This document shows positions 49,454-58,482 of a stretch of 64,000 nucleotides of DNA, piece after piece. The DNA comes from Bacteroidales bacterium (GTDB lineage: Bacteria > Bacteroidota > Bacteroidia > Bacteroidales > UBA10428): positions 1 through 64,000 of the forward strand of contig JAFGKY010000073.1 of NCBI GenBank assembly GCA_016928305.1, written 5' to 3'. Each line of letters begins with the position of its first letter. The stretch's first letter is position 1. Both the position numbers and the translations under genes were made by a program. Under the pieces are notes generated by a model that worked only from the letters and a program-made list of their open reading frames with translations, did not search any database and was not told the DNA's origin.

Positions 49454-50104
49454 ATGTTACAGGAAAAATATAGGAATCAATACCGCATTTCATCTGACAG
49501 GCATCCCGGTTGGGATTATACATCGTCCGGTGCCTATTTTATCACCATTTGCACAAAAAACAAGGAACATTATTTCGGGAAAATCAGAACAGGAACGGAA
49601 TGCCAGGATGGACGCAATGTAGAGACGCAAGATTTTGCGTCTCTACGTGTGTCACAAATAAATATTGTACATGTACATTATTCGGAAATAGGAAATATTG
49701 CATGTCAATATTGGTCCGAAATTCCCGATCATTTTCCGTTTGTTGAATTGGATGAATTCATTGTAATGCCAAATCATGTGCATGGAATTATATTATTTAA
49801 TGATATTATTTCACCTGTAGAGACGCAAGATTTTGCGTCTCTACGTTTGCCAGAACAATCATTGTTAGACAAAATTTGGCATACCAACAAATTCGGCCCC
49901 CAATCAAAAAACCTGGGTTCTGTGATCCGTGGGTTTAAATCGGCCGTAAAATCATACGCAACAAAAAACAATATCGATTTTGCCTGGCAGGGCAGGTATT
50001 ATGACAGGATCATAAGGGATGAAACGGAATACAACAGGATACAAAAATATATTTTGGACAACCCGGCGAATTGGGGGAATGATGAATATTTAAATTCAAT
50101 ATAA
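49454..50104 (+). CDS. REP-associated tyrosine transposase (RAYT, Y1_Tnp) with two in-frame REP copies
   Basis: HUH motif VMPNHVHGI, catalytic-Tyr region RYYDRIIRDETEYNRIQKYILDNP; VETQDFASLR occurs twice. Confidence 0.92.
   Translation: MLQEKYRNQYRISSDRHPGWDYTSSGAYFITICTKNKEHYFGKIRTGTECQDGRNVETQDFASLRVSQINIVHVHYSEIGNIACQYWSEIPDHFPFVELDEFIVMPNHVHGIILFNDIISPVETQDFASLRLPEQSLLDKIWHTNKFGPQSKNLGSVIRGFKSAVKSYATKNNIDFAWQGRYYDRIIRDETEYNRIQKYILDNPANWGNDEYLNSI
49619..49646. repeat. REP-like palindrome inside RAYT ORF, copy 1
   Basis: GTAGAGACGCAA-GATT-TTGCGTCTCTAC. Confidence 0.95.
49817..49844. repeat. REP-like palindrome inside RAYT ORF, copy 2 (identical to copy 1)
   Basis: GTAGAGACGCAA-GATT-TTGCGTCTCTAC. 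Confidence 0.95.
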
Positions 50105-50179
50105 ACATCGATTGCCTAAACACCCAAACACCCTTTCGGGGTATGGAAGATGCATTCATAATATATTTAAAGCAATTAC

Positions 50180-51238
50180 TTGAATAATTTCATGTTTTTG
50201 TTATATTTGGTTGTAACGTTGTTTAAAAAAGATAAATCCATGTTTACAATCCTTACGAATAGCTTCGGGTGGTCTGCTAAATGCTACATTGCCCTGTTTA
50301 TTTTGTTCTTTGGCTTTTCACTTACCGCTCAGCAGGTCAATAATATCCACTATGAACAGAAAGATGATTTGATACACATATATTATGATCTGACGGGTGT
50401 AAAGGGCGTTGATAAATATACCGTCGAAGTATATTGCAGCGAGGATGGCGGGATCACCTGGGGATTGCCGTTGCAGCAGGTTACCGGTCATGCCGGTGAA
50501 CATCAGACGGCCGGAACCGATAAAACGATTATCTGGAACGCATTAGCCGAGAGAAATGTTACTGTGGACGATATTTTCATAAAAATCGTTGCAAAATGTG
50601 AAAGACCTATGTCGGGTGTCTTCACCGATCCCAGGGATGGTCATGTGTATGCATGGGTGAGATTGGGCGATCTGGCATGGATGACAGAGAATCTGTCGTA
50701 TTTACCGGCGGTACAACCTCCTATCATGGATTCCGGTACAGATCCCTGTTATTATGTATTGGGTTATAATGGGACAAATGTAAGTGCCGCAAAAGCCGAA
50801 GCTAATTATAAAACTTACGGGGTATTGTATAATTGGGCAGCAGCCGTGCAATCATGTCCTGCCGGATGGCATTTATCGAGCGATGATGAATGGAAACAAC
50901 TGGAGATGGCACTGGGCATGAGTCAGGCTCAGGCCGATGCAACAGGATGGCGTGGTACCGACGAAGGAGGGAAACTAAAAGTGGTCGGGTACAATTACTG
51001 GTTAAATCCGAACCTGGGTGCAACCAACAGCAGCGGGTTCAAAGCGCTTCCCGGAGGTTACCGCCACATGAAAGGTACCTTTACCGGTGATAAATACAAC
51101 GGTTTCTGGTGGACCTCCTCCGAAGTCGGTTCCGGAGCTGCACGGCGCCGCAGGCTGAGCAACAATAATATGGGCATAGCCCGTGAGATCTATTACAAAG
51201 GTTTCGGCTACAGCGTGCGTTGCGTTCAGGATCAATAA
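50180..51238 (+). CDS. FISUMP-domain secreted protein (second copy; start may be internal)
   Basis: KTYGVLYNWAAAVQSCPAGWHLSSDDEWKQLEMALG, SGFKALPGGYR, FSVRC-like YSVRCVQDQ. Confidence 0.9.
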   Translation: MNNFMFLLYLVVTLFKKDKSMFTILTNSFGWSAKCYIALFILFFGFSLTAQQVNNIHYEQKDDLIHIYYDLTGVKGVDKYTVEVYCSEDGGITWGLPLQQVTGHAGEHQTAGTDKTIIWNALAERNVTVDDIFIKIVAKCERPMSGVFTDPRDGHVYAWVRLGDLAWMTENLSYLPAVQPPIMDSGTDPCYYVLGYNGTNVSAAKAEANYKTYGVLYNWAAAVQSCPAGWHLSSDDEWKQLEMALGMSQAQADATGWRGTDEGGKLKVVGYNYWLNPNLGATNSSGFKALPGGYRHMKGTFTGDKYNGFWWTSSEVGSGAARRRRLSNNNMGIAREIYYKGFGYSVRCVQDQ

Positions 51239-51252
51239 TTATTAATTTCATG

Positions 51253-51279
51253 TGGAGACCGTTGCGTGCAACGTCTCTA
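51253..51279. repeat. REP-like palindrome (GAGAC/GTCTC foot)
   Basis: TGGAGACCGTTGC-GT-GCAACGTCTCTA. Confidence 0.75.
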
Positions 51280-51337
51280 AATAACAACATGTTATTTTAT
51301 CCGATGTTCCAGGCGAAATCATGCAATATGCAAATTA

Positions 51338-51868
51338 ATGACAGAGAAATACCAGCACAAATATCGTGTTGACACCTCCCGTGCCAAATGGTGGGATTAT
51401 AATAATGCCGGATTATACTATGTGACCATTTGTACCAACGACAGAATAAATTATTTTGGCGATATTGTGGATAATGAAATGGTATTATCCGATATTGGCA
51501 AAATGGCCGTCGAATATTGGTTAAGAATTCCGGTTCATTTGCCATTTGTTGAATTGGATGAATTCATTGTTATGCCCGATCATATCCATGGGATTATTGT
51601 AATTGAAAATACAATACCAACGAACCAATCCCCGCCAATCCTGAAAAATATACATATGACAACCATTTCCCCTAAATACGGATCGTTATCATCGGTGATC
51701 CGTTCCTATAAATCGGCCCTTACAAAATGGTGTAATTCGAATAATCTTTTCTTCGAATGGCAATCACGGTTTTATGACCGGATTATCAGGAATGATGATG
51801 AATTGAACAGGGTCAGACAATACATACGAAACAATCTGGTTCATTGGAAGGCAGACGATGCAATTTAA
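51338..51868 (+). CDS. REP-associated tyrosine transposase (RAYT, Y1_Tnp), second copy
   Basis: VMPDHIHGI HUH motif; RFYDRIIRNDDELNRVRQYIRNN. Confidence 0.92.
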   Translation: MTEKYQHKYRVDTSRAKWWDYNNAGLYYVTICTNDRINYFGDIVDNEMVLSDIGKMAVEYWLRIPVHLPFVELDEFIVMPDHIHGIIVIENTIPTNQSPPILKNIHMTTISPKYGSLSSVIRSYKSALTKWCNSNNLFFEWQSRFYDRIIRNDDELNRVRQYIRNNLVHWKADDAI

Positions 51869-51937
51869 TTACAGGATGATGCATCCAAGGGCCGATCCAC
51901 ATAGCCGCTCGTGATCCCAGCTGGATGATATACATTG

Positions 51938-51960
51938 AAAAAGCAGCCAAAGGCTGCTTA
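51938..51960 (-). terminator. Terminator of tRNA-Lys
   Basis: Minus strand AAGCAGCC-TTT-GGCTGCTTTTT. Confidence 0.8.
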
Positions 51961-51971
51961 TTTTAAACTTG

Positions 51972-52044
51972 TGATCCAGCTGGGATTCGAACCCAGGACC
52001 CCATCCTTAAAAGGGATGTGCTCTACCTGCTGAGCTACTGGATC
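51972..52044 (-). tRNA. tRNA-Lys (anticodon TTT)
   Basis: Minus strand GATCCAGTAGCTCAGCAGGTAGAGCACATCCCTTTTAAGGATGGGGTCCTGGGTTCGAATCCCAGCTGGATCA; cloverleaf with CTTTTAA anticodon loop. Confidence 0.96.
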
Positions 52045-52331
52045 AATACATTTATAATCAGTATTTTATGATTTCTGTGTAAAGCATAAAATGCTTTTTT
52101 AAAAGAGCTGCAAATATACTATCTAATTTTATTCTGAAAAATATTTTTTGGATTAAAATTTCATTTCTTAAGGCATTACCCGCCTGAAAACATTGTTGGA
52201 AAGAAATATCAACCATAACGGAACAAATCAAGTTGTTGTTCGTAAAAAATTATAATCAATTTTGTAATATCCGATGAATTGCTGAAATTGAGTTTTTCCA
52301 AAAAATAAGTTTTTAACAAAACTGCTTTTAT

Positions 52332-53438
52332 ATGAAAACCGCTTATTGTTTCCGCTATACCTTAATCCTTTCCATGCTTATACTGTATTCCATAGCAACA
52401 AAAAGCCAGGTGGAAGACATTGGTGAAATGATGGCCGCCGGAAAAGATGATGCAGAATTATTGTTCCAGTCATACCTGTCTCCTTATCTTAACGGCTTTA
52501 GTGCAGCCATGACCGGTGGATGGTACAATACGGCCGCTGCTCATAAACCGGGTGGATTTGAGATTATAATAACCATGAACGCAGCCATGGTGCCTGAGAA
52601 ATTCACAACTTTTGATATAAATGAACTCGAAGATCCTGGTTTACAAAGCCTGCACCTGGATGACCCGGATGTAAGCATTGCTCCTACCGTTGCCGGTGAT
52701 CATGAACCCTTGCCACAGTTGAATTACAACCTGGCCGGTTATGAAATAGAAGCTTTTGAAATGCCTCAAGGATTAGATTGGCGCTATGTTCCGGCTCCCA
52801 TGATCCAGGCAGGTGTTGGATTATATAAGGGAACTGACCTGTTGGGACGTTATTTACCGAATGTTAAATTAGCCGGAGCGGAAATTGGCATGTGGGGAGT
52901 TGGCGTCAGACATGATATCAAGCAATGGATACCCGGTGTGAAAAATCTACCGGTTCTTGAACTATCACTTATGTATGGTTATACAAGGCTACATTCCGGC
53001 ATTGGAATCTCGGTTGAACCGGATGATATCGGGGCTGTTGATAACACCACCAATACATCATGGGAAGATCAGGAGCTGAATTTTCTGGCACAAAGTCATA
53101 CAGCAAACCTTTTGATTGCAGCTAAATTGCCCGTAATCACTTTCTATGGCGGTGTAGGATTTATTAGGACAAAGACCAATCTGAAACTGCTGGGATATTA
53201 CCCCGTTGCTGATTTTGAAGCATCTGCTGTGGCTGGTCATATTGTTGTGACCGACGCAAGTGCAAACAATGGCCTTGATCCCATTGATATGGAAATAAAG
53301 AACGAAGATGGTTCTGTAACAGATCCCCGGCTAAATATTGGTTTCCGTCTTAAATTGTCGGTCATTACCCTGCATTTCGACTATACATGGGCTAATTACA
53401 GTGTATTTACAGCAGGTCTCGGCGTGTCGTGGAGGTAG
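52332..53438 (+). CDS. Secreted/outer-membrane protein resembling DUF6588 family
   Basis: Signal peptide; YLSPYLNGFSAAMTGGWYNTAAAHKPGGFEI; C-terminal beta-strand pattern. Confidence 0.6.
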   Translation: MKTAYCFRYTLILSMLILYSIATKSQVEDIGEMMAAGKDDAELLFQSYLSPYLNGFSAAMTGGWYNTAAAHKPGGFEIIITMNAAMVPEKFTTFDINELEDPGLQSLHLDDPDVSIAPTVAGDHEPLPQLNYNLAGYEIEAFEMPQGLDWRYVPAPMIQAGVGLYKGTDLLGRYLPNVKLAGAEIGMWGVGVRHDIKQWIPGVKNLPVLELSLMYGYTRLHSGIGISVEPDDIGAVDNTTNTSWEDQELNFLAQSHTANLLIAAKLPVITFYGGVGFIRTKTNLKLLGYYPVADFEASAVAGHIVVTDASANNGLDPIDMEIKNEDGSVTDPRLNIGFRLKLSVITLHFDYTWANYSVFTAGLGVSWR

Positions 53439-53526
53439 CAGTATTGTTATTCGTTGTGAATCCAAGCGAAGAAACTTCAATCATATCCATTGCCGTCTGC
53501 TTTGGCTGACGGACATAAGAGCCCTA

Positions 53527-54096
53527 TTAAAAATAAAATCCCAGCCTGACAACCGGATTGGAGTGTGATGAATATTTGTTCTGCGTCACATCCCATAATA
53601 CAAACAGGTTCACTCCCCATCGGTCTCCGAATGGCTGATTCAGTCCTCCTCCAATAAGTAAATTATCAATCCAAAGGCGTTTATCCGTGGTGTAAAATTT
53701 GCCTGTATTAATATCCTGGTATATTTTTTCGATATTGATAACCTCATTTTCAACATGAAGCATGATATTTCCAAGGCCGATGTTAACGTATTGCCCTATG
53801 TCTTTAATAATTGTAAAGGATAAGAATCCCTTTCCTCCATAAGTGGATGTATTGATTCCATAGTACTTATATCTTTCATATATATATATTGGGCCAAGTC
53901 CTGCCGTCAGCCGGCCGGTAATCCTGTATCCCACTACAGGTGATAAATTAATATAAGTGTTGGTGCCGAATGATAACCCGAAATCGCCCCCGAAAAAAAG
54001 CCGTTGCCTGAAAGTCATGTCTTTTACATCCTGTGCCGCAGCGGAAATTAAGAATAACAGGCATATCAGGGCAATCAATGTTTTTTTATGATACAT
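53527..54096 (-). CDS. Outer-membrane beta-barrel-like protein
   Basis: Signal peptide (LISAAAQ), alternating beta-strand pattern ending in RLGFYF. Confidence 0.65.
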   Translation of the reverse strand: MYHKKTLIALICLLFLISAAAQDVKDMTFRQRLFFGGDFGLSFGTNTYINLSPVVGYRITGRLTAGLGPIYIYERYKYYGINTSTYGGKGFLSFTIIKDIGQYVNIGLGNIMLHVENEVINIEKIYQDINTGKFYTTDKRLWIDNLLIGGGLNQPFGDRWGVNLFVLWDVTQNKYSSHSNPVVRLGFYF

Positions 54097-54185
54097 AGAA
54101 AAAGATTATTTACTTTTAATCCCGATTATCTGTTCCGAGTTCAGAACGGTTCATTCTGTGCAAAAATAATGAAACCTCGGGGATT

Positions 54186-54908
54186 ATGCCAATATCAACA
54201 GTTATAATAACAGGAGCCAGTCGCGGAATAGGCTTTGAAATCGCCAAATGTTTCGCAAGGTTAGACCATTTCCAGGTACTGGCCCTTTCCAGGAATAAAC
54301 GGCAATTAGGGCGTCTGGCGACAGAATGTGCAGGTCTGAATAAAACCTCTAAACTCATACCGGTGGCTTTTGATTTTGAGAAATTTCTTGACAGGCCTTC
54401 AGAAACCATCAGTAATCTGCCGGTAAGATTCAGGCATATCAGCATTCTGATCAATAATGCAGGTTACCTTATGAATAAGCCCTTTGATCAGATCAATACA
54501 GAGGAGGCTGTGCAGATGCTGCACACAAATTTTTTAGGTCCGTCCATACTGATTAAGACATTATTACCATTTATGGGCAGGGCAGGGGACACACACGTTG
54601 TGAATATAGGGAGCATGGGAGGCTTTCAGGGAAGCTCCAAATATCCCGGACTTTCTTATTACAGTGCAAGCAAGGCTGCTTTGGCCAGCCTGACCGAATG
54701 CTTGAGTATGGAATACAAAGGAGCAGGGATTTTTTTTAATTGTCTTGCCCTGGGTGCTGTTCAGACCGAAATGTTTGCTGAGGCTTTCCCCGGCTACAAA
54801 GCACCTGTAAAACCAAAAGAGATGGCACAATTCATTACAGATTTTGCCATCAACGGCTATAAATTTATGAACGGGAAGATCATTCCAGTAGCTTTATCGA
54901 ACCCATAG
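54186..54908 (+). CDS. Short-chain dehydrogenase/reductase
   Basis: ITGASRGIGFEIAK, NNAG, YYSASKAALASLTECLS. Confidence 0.93.
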   Translation: MPISTVIITGASRGIGFEIAKCFARLDHFQVLALSRNKRQLGRLATECAGLNKTSKLIPVAFDFEKFLDRPSETISNLPVRFRHISILINNAGYLMNKPFDQINTEEAVQMLHTNFLGPSILIKTLLPFMGRAGDTHVVNIGSMGGFQGSSKYPGLSYYSASKAALASLTECLSMEYKGAGIFFNCLALGAVQTEMFAEAFPGYKAPVKPKEMAQFITDFAINGYKFMNGKIIPVALSNP

Positions 54909-54913
54909 GAGAA

Positions 54914-55108
54914 AGAGACAAGGAACAAGCAGTGTGTAAAAAGGAGTTGTGTGAGGGTGGGTAGGTTGTATTGGTTATTATTGCTGTAATAGTTGTTATT
55001 GAAGTCGTGCAGGTCTTGCAAGTCATGCAGTCATGCAGTTAAAATACCGTAGTTTACTATAACTCTCTTCTTTCTTGTCACTTGTCACTTGTCTCTTGTC
55101 CCTTCTTC
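54914..55108. repeat. Intergenic segment bounded by inverted heptameric motifs
   Basis: AGAGACA AGGAACA at left; CTTGTCA CTTGTCA CTTGTCT CTTGTCC at right (55074-55101). Confidence 0.55.
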
Positions 55109-56230
55109 CTATTCCTCCTCCTCCCAGCATGGCAATTTCACATTTACCATGGTTGATTCATTGTATTCCCTGGGTTTGATCTCGCCCTTCAGCACCATAA
55201 GTCCGTTCATTGCCAACGCGTGCATCTCATCTTCACCAGGGTATATCACTACCGGTGCGATAAAGGATACCATCTTTTTAATGTATTCAACCACCATGGG
55301 ATTATGTGATATTCCGCCGGTGAGTATAATTGCGTCAACTTCACCGTGCAATACAGCGCACATGGCTGCAATTTCTTTCCCGATCTGATACGACATAGCA
55401 TCCTGTAATATCCTGGCTTTCTCATCACCTTCCTGCGCCATCAGCTCAACTTCATACGCGCTGTTAGTTTTCATATAAGCCATATACCCACCTTCGCCGG
55501 TTATCATCCGCTTAATCTCATCCTGAGAATATTTTCCTCCCATGCATAATTTAGTAAGAGCGTATGCAGGCAATGTTCCGGAACGTTCAGGTGAGAATGG
55601 CCCTTCACCATCCAGTGCCTGGTTAACATCAATGACCCTTCCTTTGCGATGGACACCAATTGAAATGCCGCCTCCCATATGGGCAATAACCAGGTTCATT
55701 TCCTCGTACTTTCGGTTTGCAAGGCGCGCATATGCACGCGCAGTAGCCTTCTGGTTCAGCGCATGGAAAATAGACAACCGTTTGAATTTCGGATGACCCG
55801 CAATGCGTGCAACATCCTGTAATTCGTCAACCACAACAGGGTCTGCAATGTAAGCTTTGCAATTGGGAATATCTTTTGCCAGATCATCGGCGATAAGAGC
55901 ACCAAGATTGCTGGCATGTTCACTACGTTTTCCTTCAAGCAGATCTTTTTTCATCTGTTCATTGATGAAATAGACTCCCGATTCAATAGGTCGTATCACA
56001 CCACCACGGCCGACAATAACTTCAATGAGCTCAATATTTATATGGGAATCCTTCAGTTCCTTAAGAATTATTTCTTTTCGGAATTTATACTGATCGACAA
56101 TCCGGTGAAAACCGGCAAGTTCTTCGGCTTCATGGTGAATGCTCTTCAGAAACACCGGTTTTGTATTGTGGTAGATGGCTATTTTTGTGGATGTAGAGCC
56201 CGGATTGATTGCCAGAATTTTATGTTCCAT
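55109..56230 (-). CDS. buk: Butyrate kinase
   Basis: ILAINPGSTSTKIAIYHN, VIAHMGGGISIGVHRKGRVIDVNQALDGEGPFSPERSGTLP. Confidence 0.93.
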   Translation of the reverse strand: MEHKILAINPGSTSTKIAIYHNTKPVFLKSIHHEAEELAGFHRIVDQYKFRKEIILKELKDSHINIELIEVIVGRGGVIRPIESGVYFINEQMKKDLLEGKRSEHASNLGALIADDLAKDIPNCKAYIADPVVVDELQDVARIAGHPKFKRLSIFHALNQKATARAYARLANRKYEEMNLVIAHMGGGISIGVHRKGRVIDVNQALDGEGPFSPERSGTLPAYALTKLCMGGKYSQDEIKRMITGEGGYMAYMKTNSAYEVELMAQEGDEKARILQDAMSYQIGKEIAAMCAVLHGEVDAIILTGGISHNPMVVEYIKKMVSFIAPVVIYPGEDEMHALAMNGLMVLKGEIKPREYNESTMVNVKLPCWEEEE

Positions 56231-56351
56231 TGCTTGGTAATTTAAAAATGACGTACCATTCTATATATTTCTTTTCTGATAGGGGCAGAGATGAGGCAGG
56301 ATGTCTTCAAATCCATTTATTTGCATGCAATAATAACACAACAATAATCAT

Positions 56352-57251
56352 TTATCCCAATGCAGCTGCAAGGGCGATGGAGAGATATTTGCTTGTTTCG
56401 GTGTCAGCTCTTGATGTCAGCACAATCGGTACGGCTCCTCCTGTGATAATGGCTGCCGTGACCGCTCCCCCGAGAAAATTCAACGCCTTATACAGGATAT
56501 TTCCACTGTTTATATCAGGCGTTACCAGGATATCGACATCACCGGCTACTTCCGACCGTATGTTTTTATGGGCGGCAGCCTCTGATGATACGGCATTATC
56601 CAGGGCAAACGGACCGTCAACAATGCAACCGCTCAACTGGTTTCGCTGGTTCATTGCCTTAAAGGCTGCCGCATGAAGGGTTGCTTCCATCTTTGGATTC
56701 ACCGTTTCAACAGCTGCCAGTATGCCTACTTTGGGGATTTTAATCCCAAGAGCATGGTATACTTTCACAGCGTTCTGAATAATAGCGATCTTGTCATTCA
56801 TGTCAGGTGCCACGTTCAGGGCTGCATCAGTTACACAGAAAATCTTATGGTAATAGGGCGATTCGAAAAGTGCTACATGGCTCAACAGATTCCCCTTCGT
56901 TAATCCGAGTTCCTTATTGAGAAAAGCTCTCATAAGGATGCTGGTGCTTACCATGCCTTTCATCAGAATCGATGCTTTTCCGTCAGCAATGATCTGTGCA
57001 GCATTCTCACAGGCCAGTGCCTGAACAGGTTCATGAAGAATATTTATACCGGAAAGATCAAATTCAGCCGCTCGGGCTGCGGTTTTTATTTTCTCTGTGT
57101 CTCCGATAAGCAGAGGATCAATAAAGCCGACTTCATATGCTTTGCGGATCGCCATGAGGACATCTTCTTCTTCAGCCACGGCAACAACAAGCTTTCTGAC
57201 GCCCTTCTTACAGGCTATTTCAACTAGTTTTTCAAGGGATTTCAGGATCAT
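56352..57251 (-). CDS. ptb: Phosphate butyryltransferase
   Basis: DAALNVAPDMNDKIAIIQNAV, VGILAAVETVNPKMEATLHAA, DGPFALDNAVS. Confidence 0.92.
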   Translation of the reverse strand: MILKSLEKLVEIACKKGVRKLVVAVAEEEDVLMAIRKAYEVGFIDPLLIGDTEKIKTAARAAEFDLSGINILHEPVQALACENAAQIIADGKASILMKGMVSTSILMRAFLNKELGLTKGNLLSHVALFESPYYHKIFCVTDAALNVAPDMNDKIAIIQNAVKVYHALGIKIPKVGILAAVETVNPKMEATLHAAAFKAMNQRNQLSGCIVDGPFALDNAVSSEAAAHKNIRSEVAGDVDILVTPDINSGNILYKALNFLGGAVTAAIITGGAVPIVLTSRADTETSKYLSIALAAALG

Positions 57252-58474
57252 TATTTGCTCGATGTTTTCTTGGTTTCCTTAATTATCCGCATGGTATCTT
57301 CAGCGATAACAAGTTCTTCATTGGTGGGTACCACCATTACCTTAACACGCGATTGGGGTGTGGAGATAACAGCTTCTTTCGAACGTAATCCTTTGTTTTT
57401 CCCATGATCAAATTCAATACCCAGGAATTCAAGTCCGCTACAAATGGCTTCACGGGACTCCGGACTGTTCTCCCCGATACCGCCTGCAAACACAATAACA
57501 TCGACCCCACCCATAATGGAGGCGTATGCTCCGATATATTTTTTAACCCGGTAGTGATACATATCAAGCCCCAGCATGGCACGGTCATTATGATTTTTAT
57601 GTGCAGCATCCTCAATTTCTCTCATATCCGATGAAACTCCGGTGATACCCAGCATACCACTCTGTTTGTTTACCAGCGTGCTCATGGCTGAAAGGCCAAT
57701 CTCTTCCTTGTCCATAATGAAAGATAAAACGCCCGCATCGAGATCACCAGGCCTGGTGCCCATAATAAGTCCTTCCAGCGGTGTGAAGCCCATCGATGTG
57801 TCAATTGATTTGCCATCTTTAACAGCTGCCATGGAAGCGCCGTTCCCAAGATGAACCGTAATGATCCGTTGTGCCTTAATGTCTACTTTCAATATTTCGC
57901 AGGCTCGTTTGCTGATATAGTAATGGCTTGTACCATGAAAACCGTATTTCCGGATCCCGTATTTTTTATAAAGCGAGTAGGGGATTGCATACATATAGGC
58001 ATAAGGCGGCAAGGTTTGATGAAAAGCGGTGTCGAAAACAGCAACCTGGGGTATGCCGGGGACCAGCATCTTAATGGCATTTATACCTTTGAGGTTTGCC
58101 GGATTATGAAGGGGGGCAATATCACAAAATCGTTCTACCTCACTCTGTACTTCATCGGTAATCAATACACTGGAACTGAACAGTTCTCCTCCGTTCACAA
58201 CACGGTGTCCTACGGCATTTATCTCGGTCAGTTTGCTTAAACAACCATGTTTCTTACTGGTTATGATACCGAGAATATATTCAATGCCCACCAGGTGGTC
58301 GATAATTTCACCTTCAAACCTTATCTTTTCACCATTTGCCTTTTCAATTCGCACAAACGATCCCTTAAGACCTACTTTTTCGGCAATTCCTTTAATGGGT
58401 ATGCTCTTGTCCTTCATCTCAAAGAGCTGAAATTTAATGGAACTGCTGCCACAGTTGAGTACGAGTATTTTCAT
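57251..58474 (-). CDS. ackA: Acetate kinase
   Basis: VLNCGSSSIKFQLF, HGTSHYYIS, VHLGNGASMAAVKDGKSIDTSMGFTPLEGLIMGTRPGDLD, FAGGIGENSPESR. Confidence 0.96.
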   Translation of the reverse strand: MKILVLNCGSSSIKFQLFEMKDKSIPIKGIAEKVGLKGSFVRIEKANGEKIRFEGEIIDHLVGIEYILGIITSKKHGCLSKLTEINAVGHRVVNGGELFSSSVLITDEVQSEVERFCDIAPLHNPANLKGINAIKMLVPGIPQVAVFDTAFHQTLPPYAYMYAIPYSLYKKYGIRKYGFHGTSHYYISKRACEILKVDIKAQRIITVHLGNGASMAAVKDGKSIDTSMGFTPLEGLIMGTRPGDLDAGVLSFIMDKEEIGLSAMSTLVNKQSGMLGITGVSSDMREIEDAAHKNHNDRAMLGLDMYHYRVKKYIGAYASIMGGVDVIVFAGGIGENSPESREAICSGLEFLGIEFDHGKNKGLRSKEAVISTPQSRVKVMVVPTNEELVIAEDTMRIIKETKKTSSK

Positions 58475-58482
58475 TATGTTAT

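Noticed and set aside
49454-51868. CRISPR-like interpretation of the repeated 28-bp palindromes
   Set aside because: Only two identical copies, 198 bp apart within an ORF, others variable, no regular spacers and no cas genes; fits REP/RAYT.
48396-51868. Prophage or integrative element
   Set aside because: No integrase, structural phage or conjugation genes; only RAYTs and FISUMP proteins are present.
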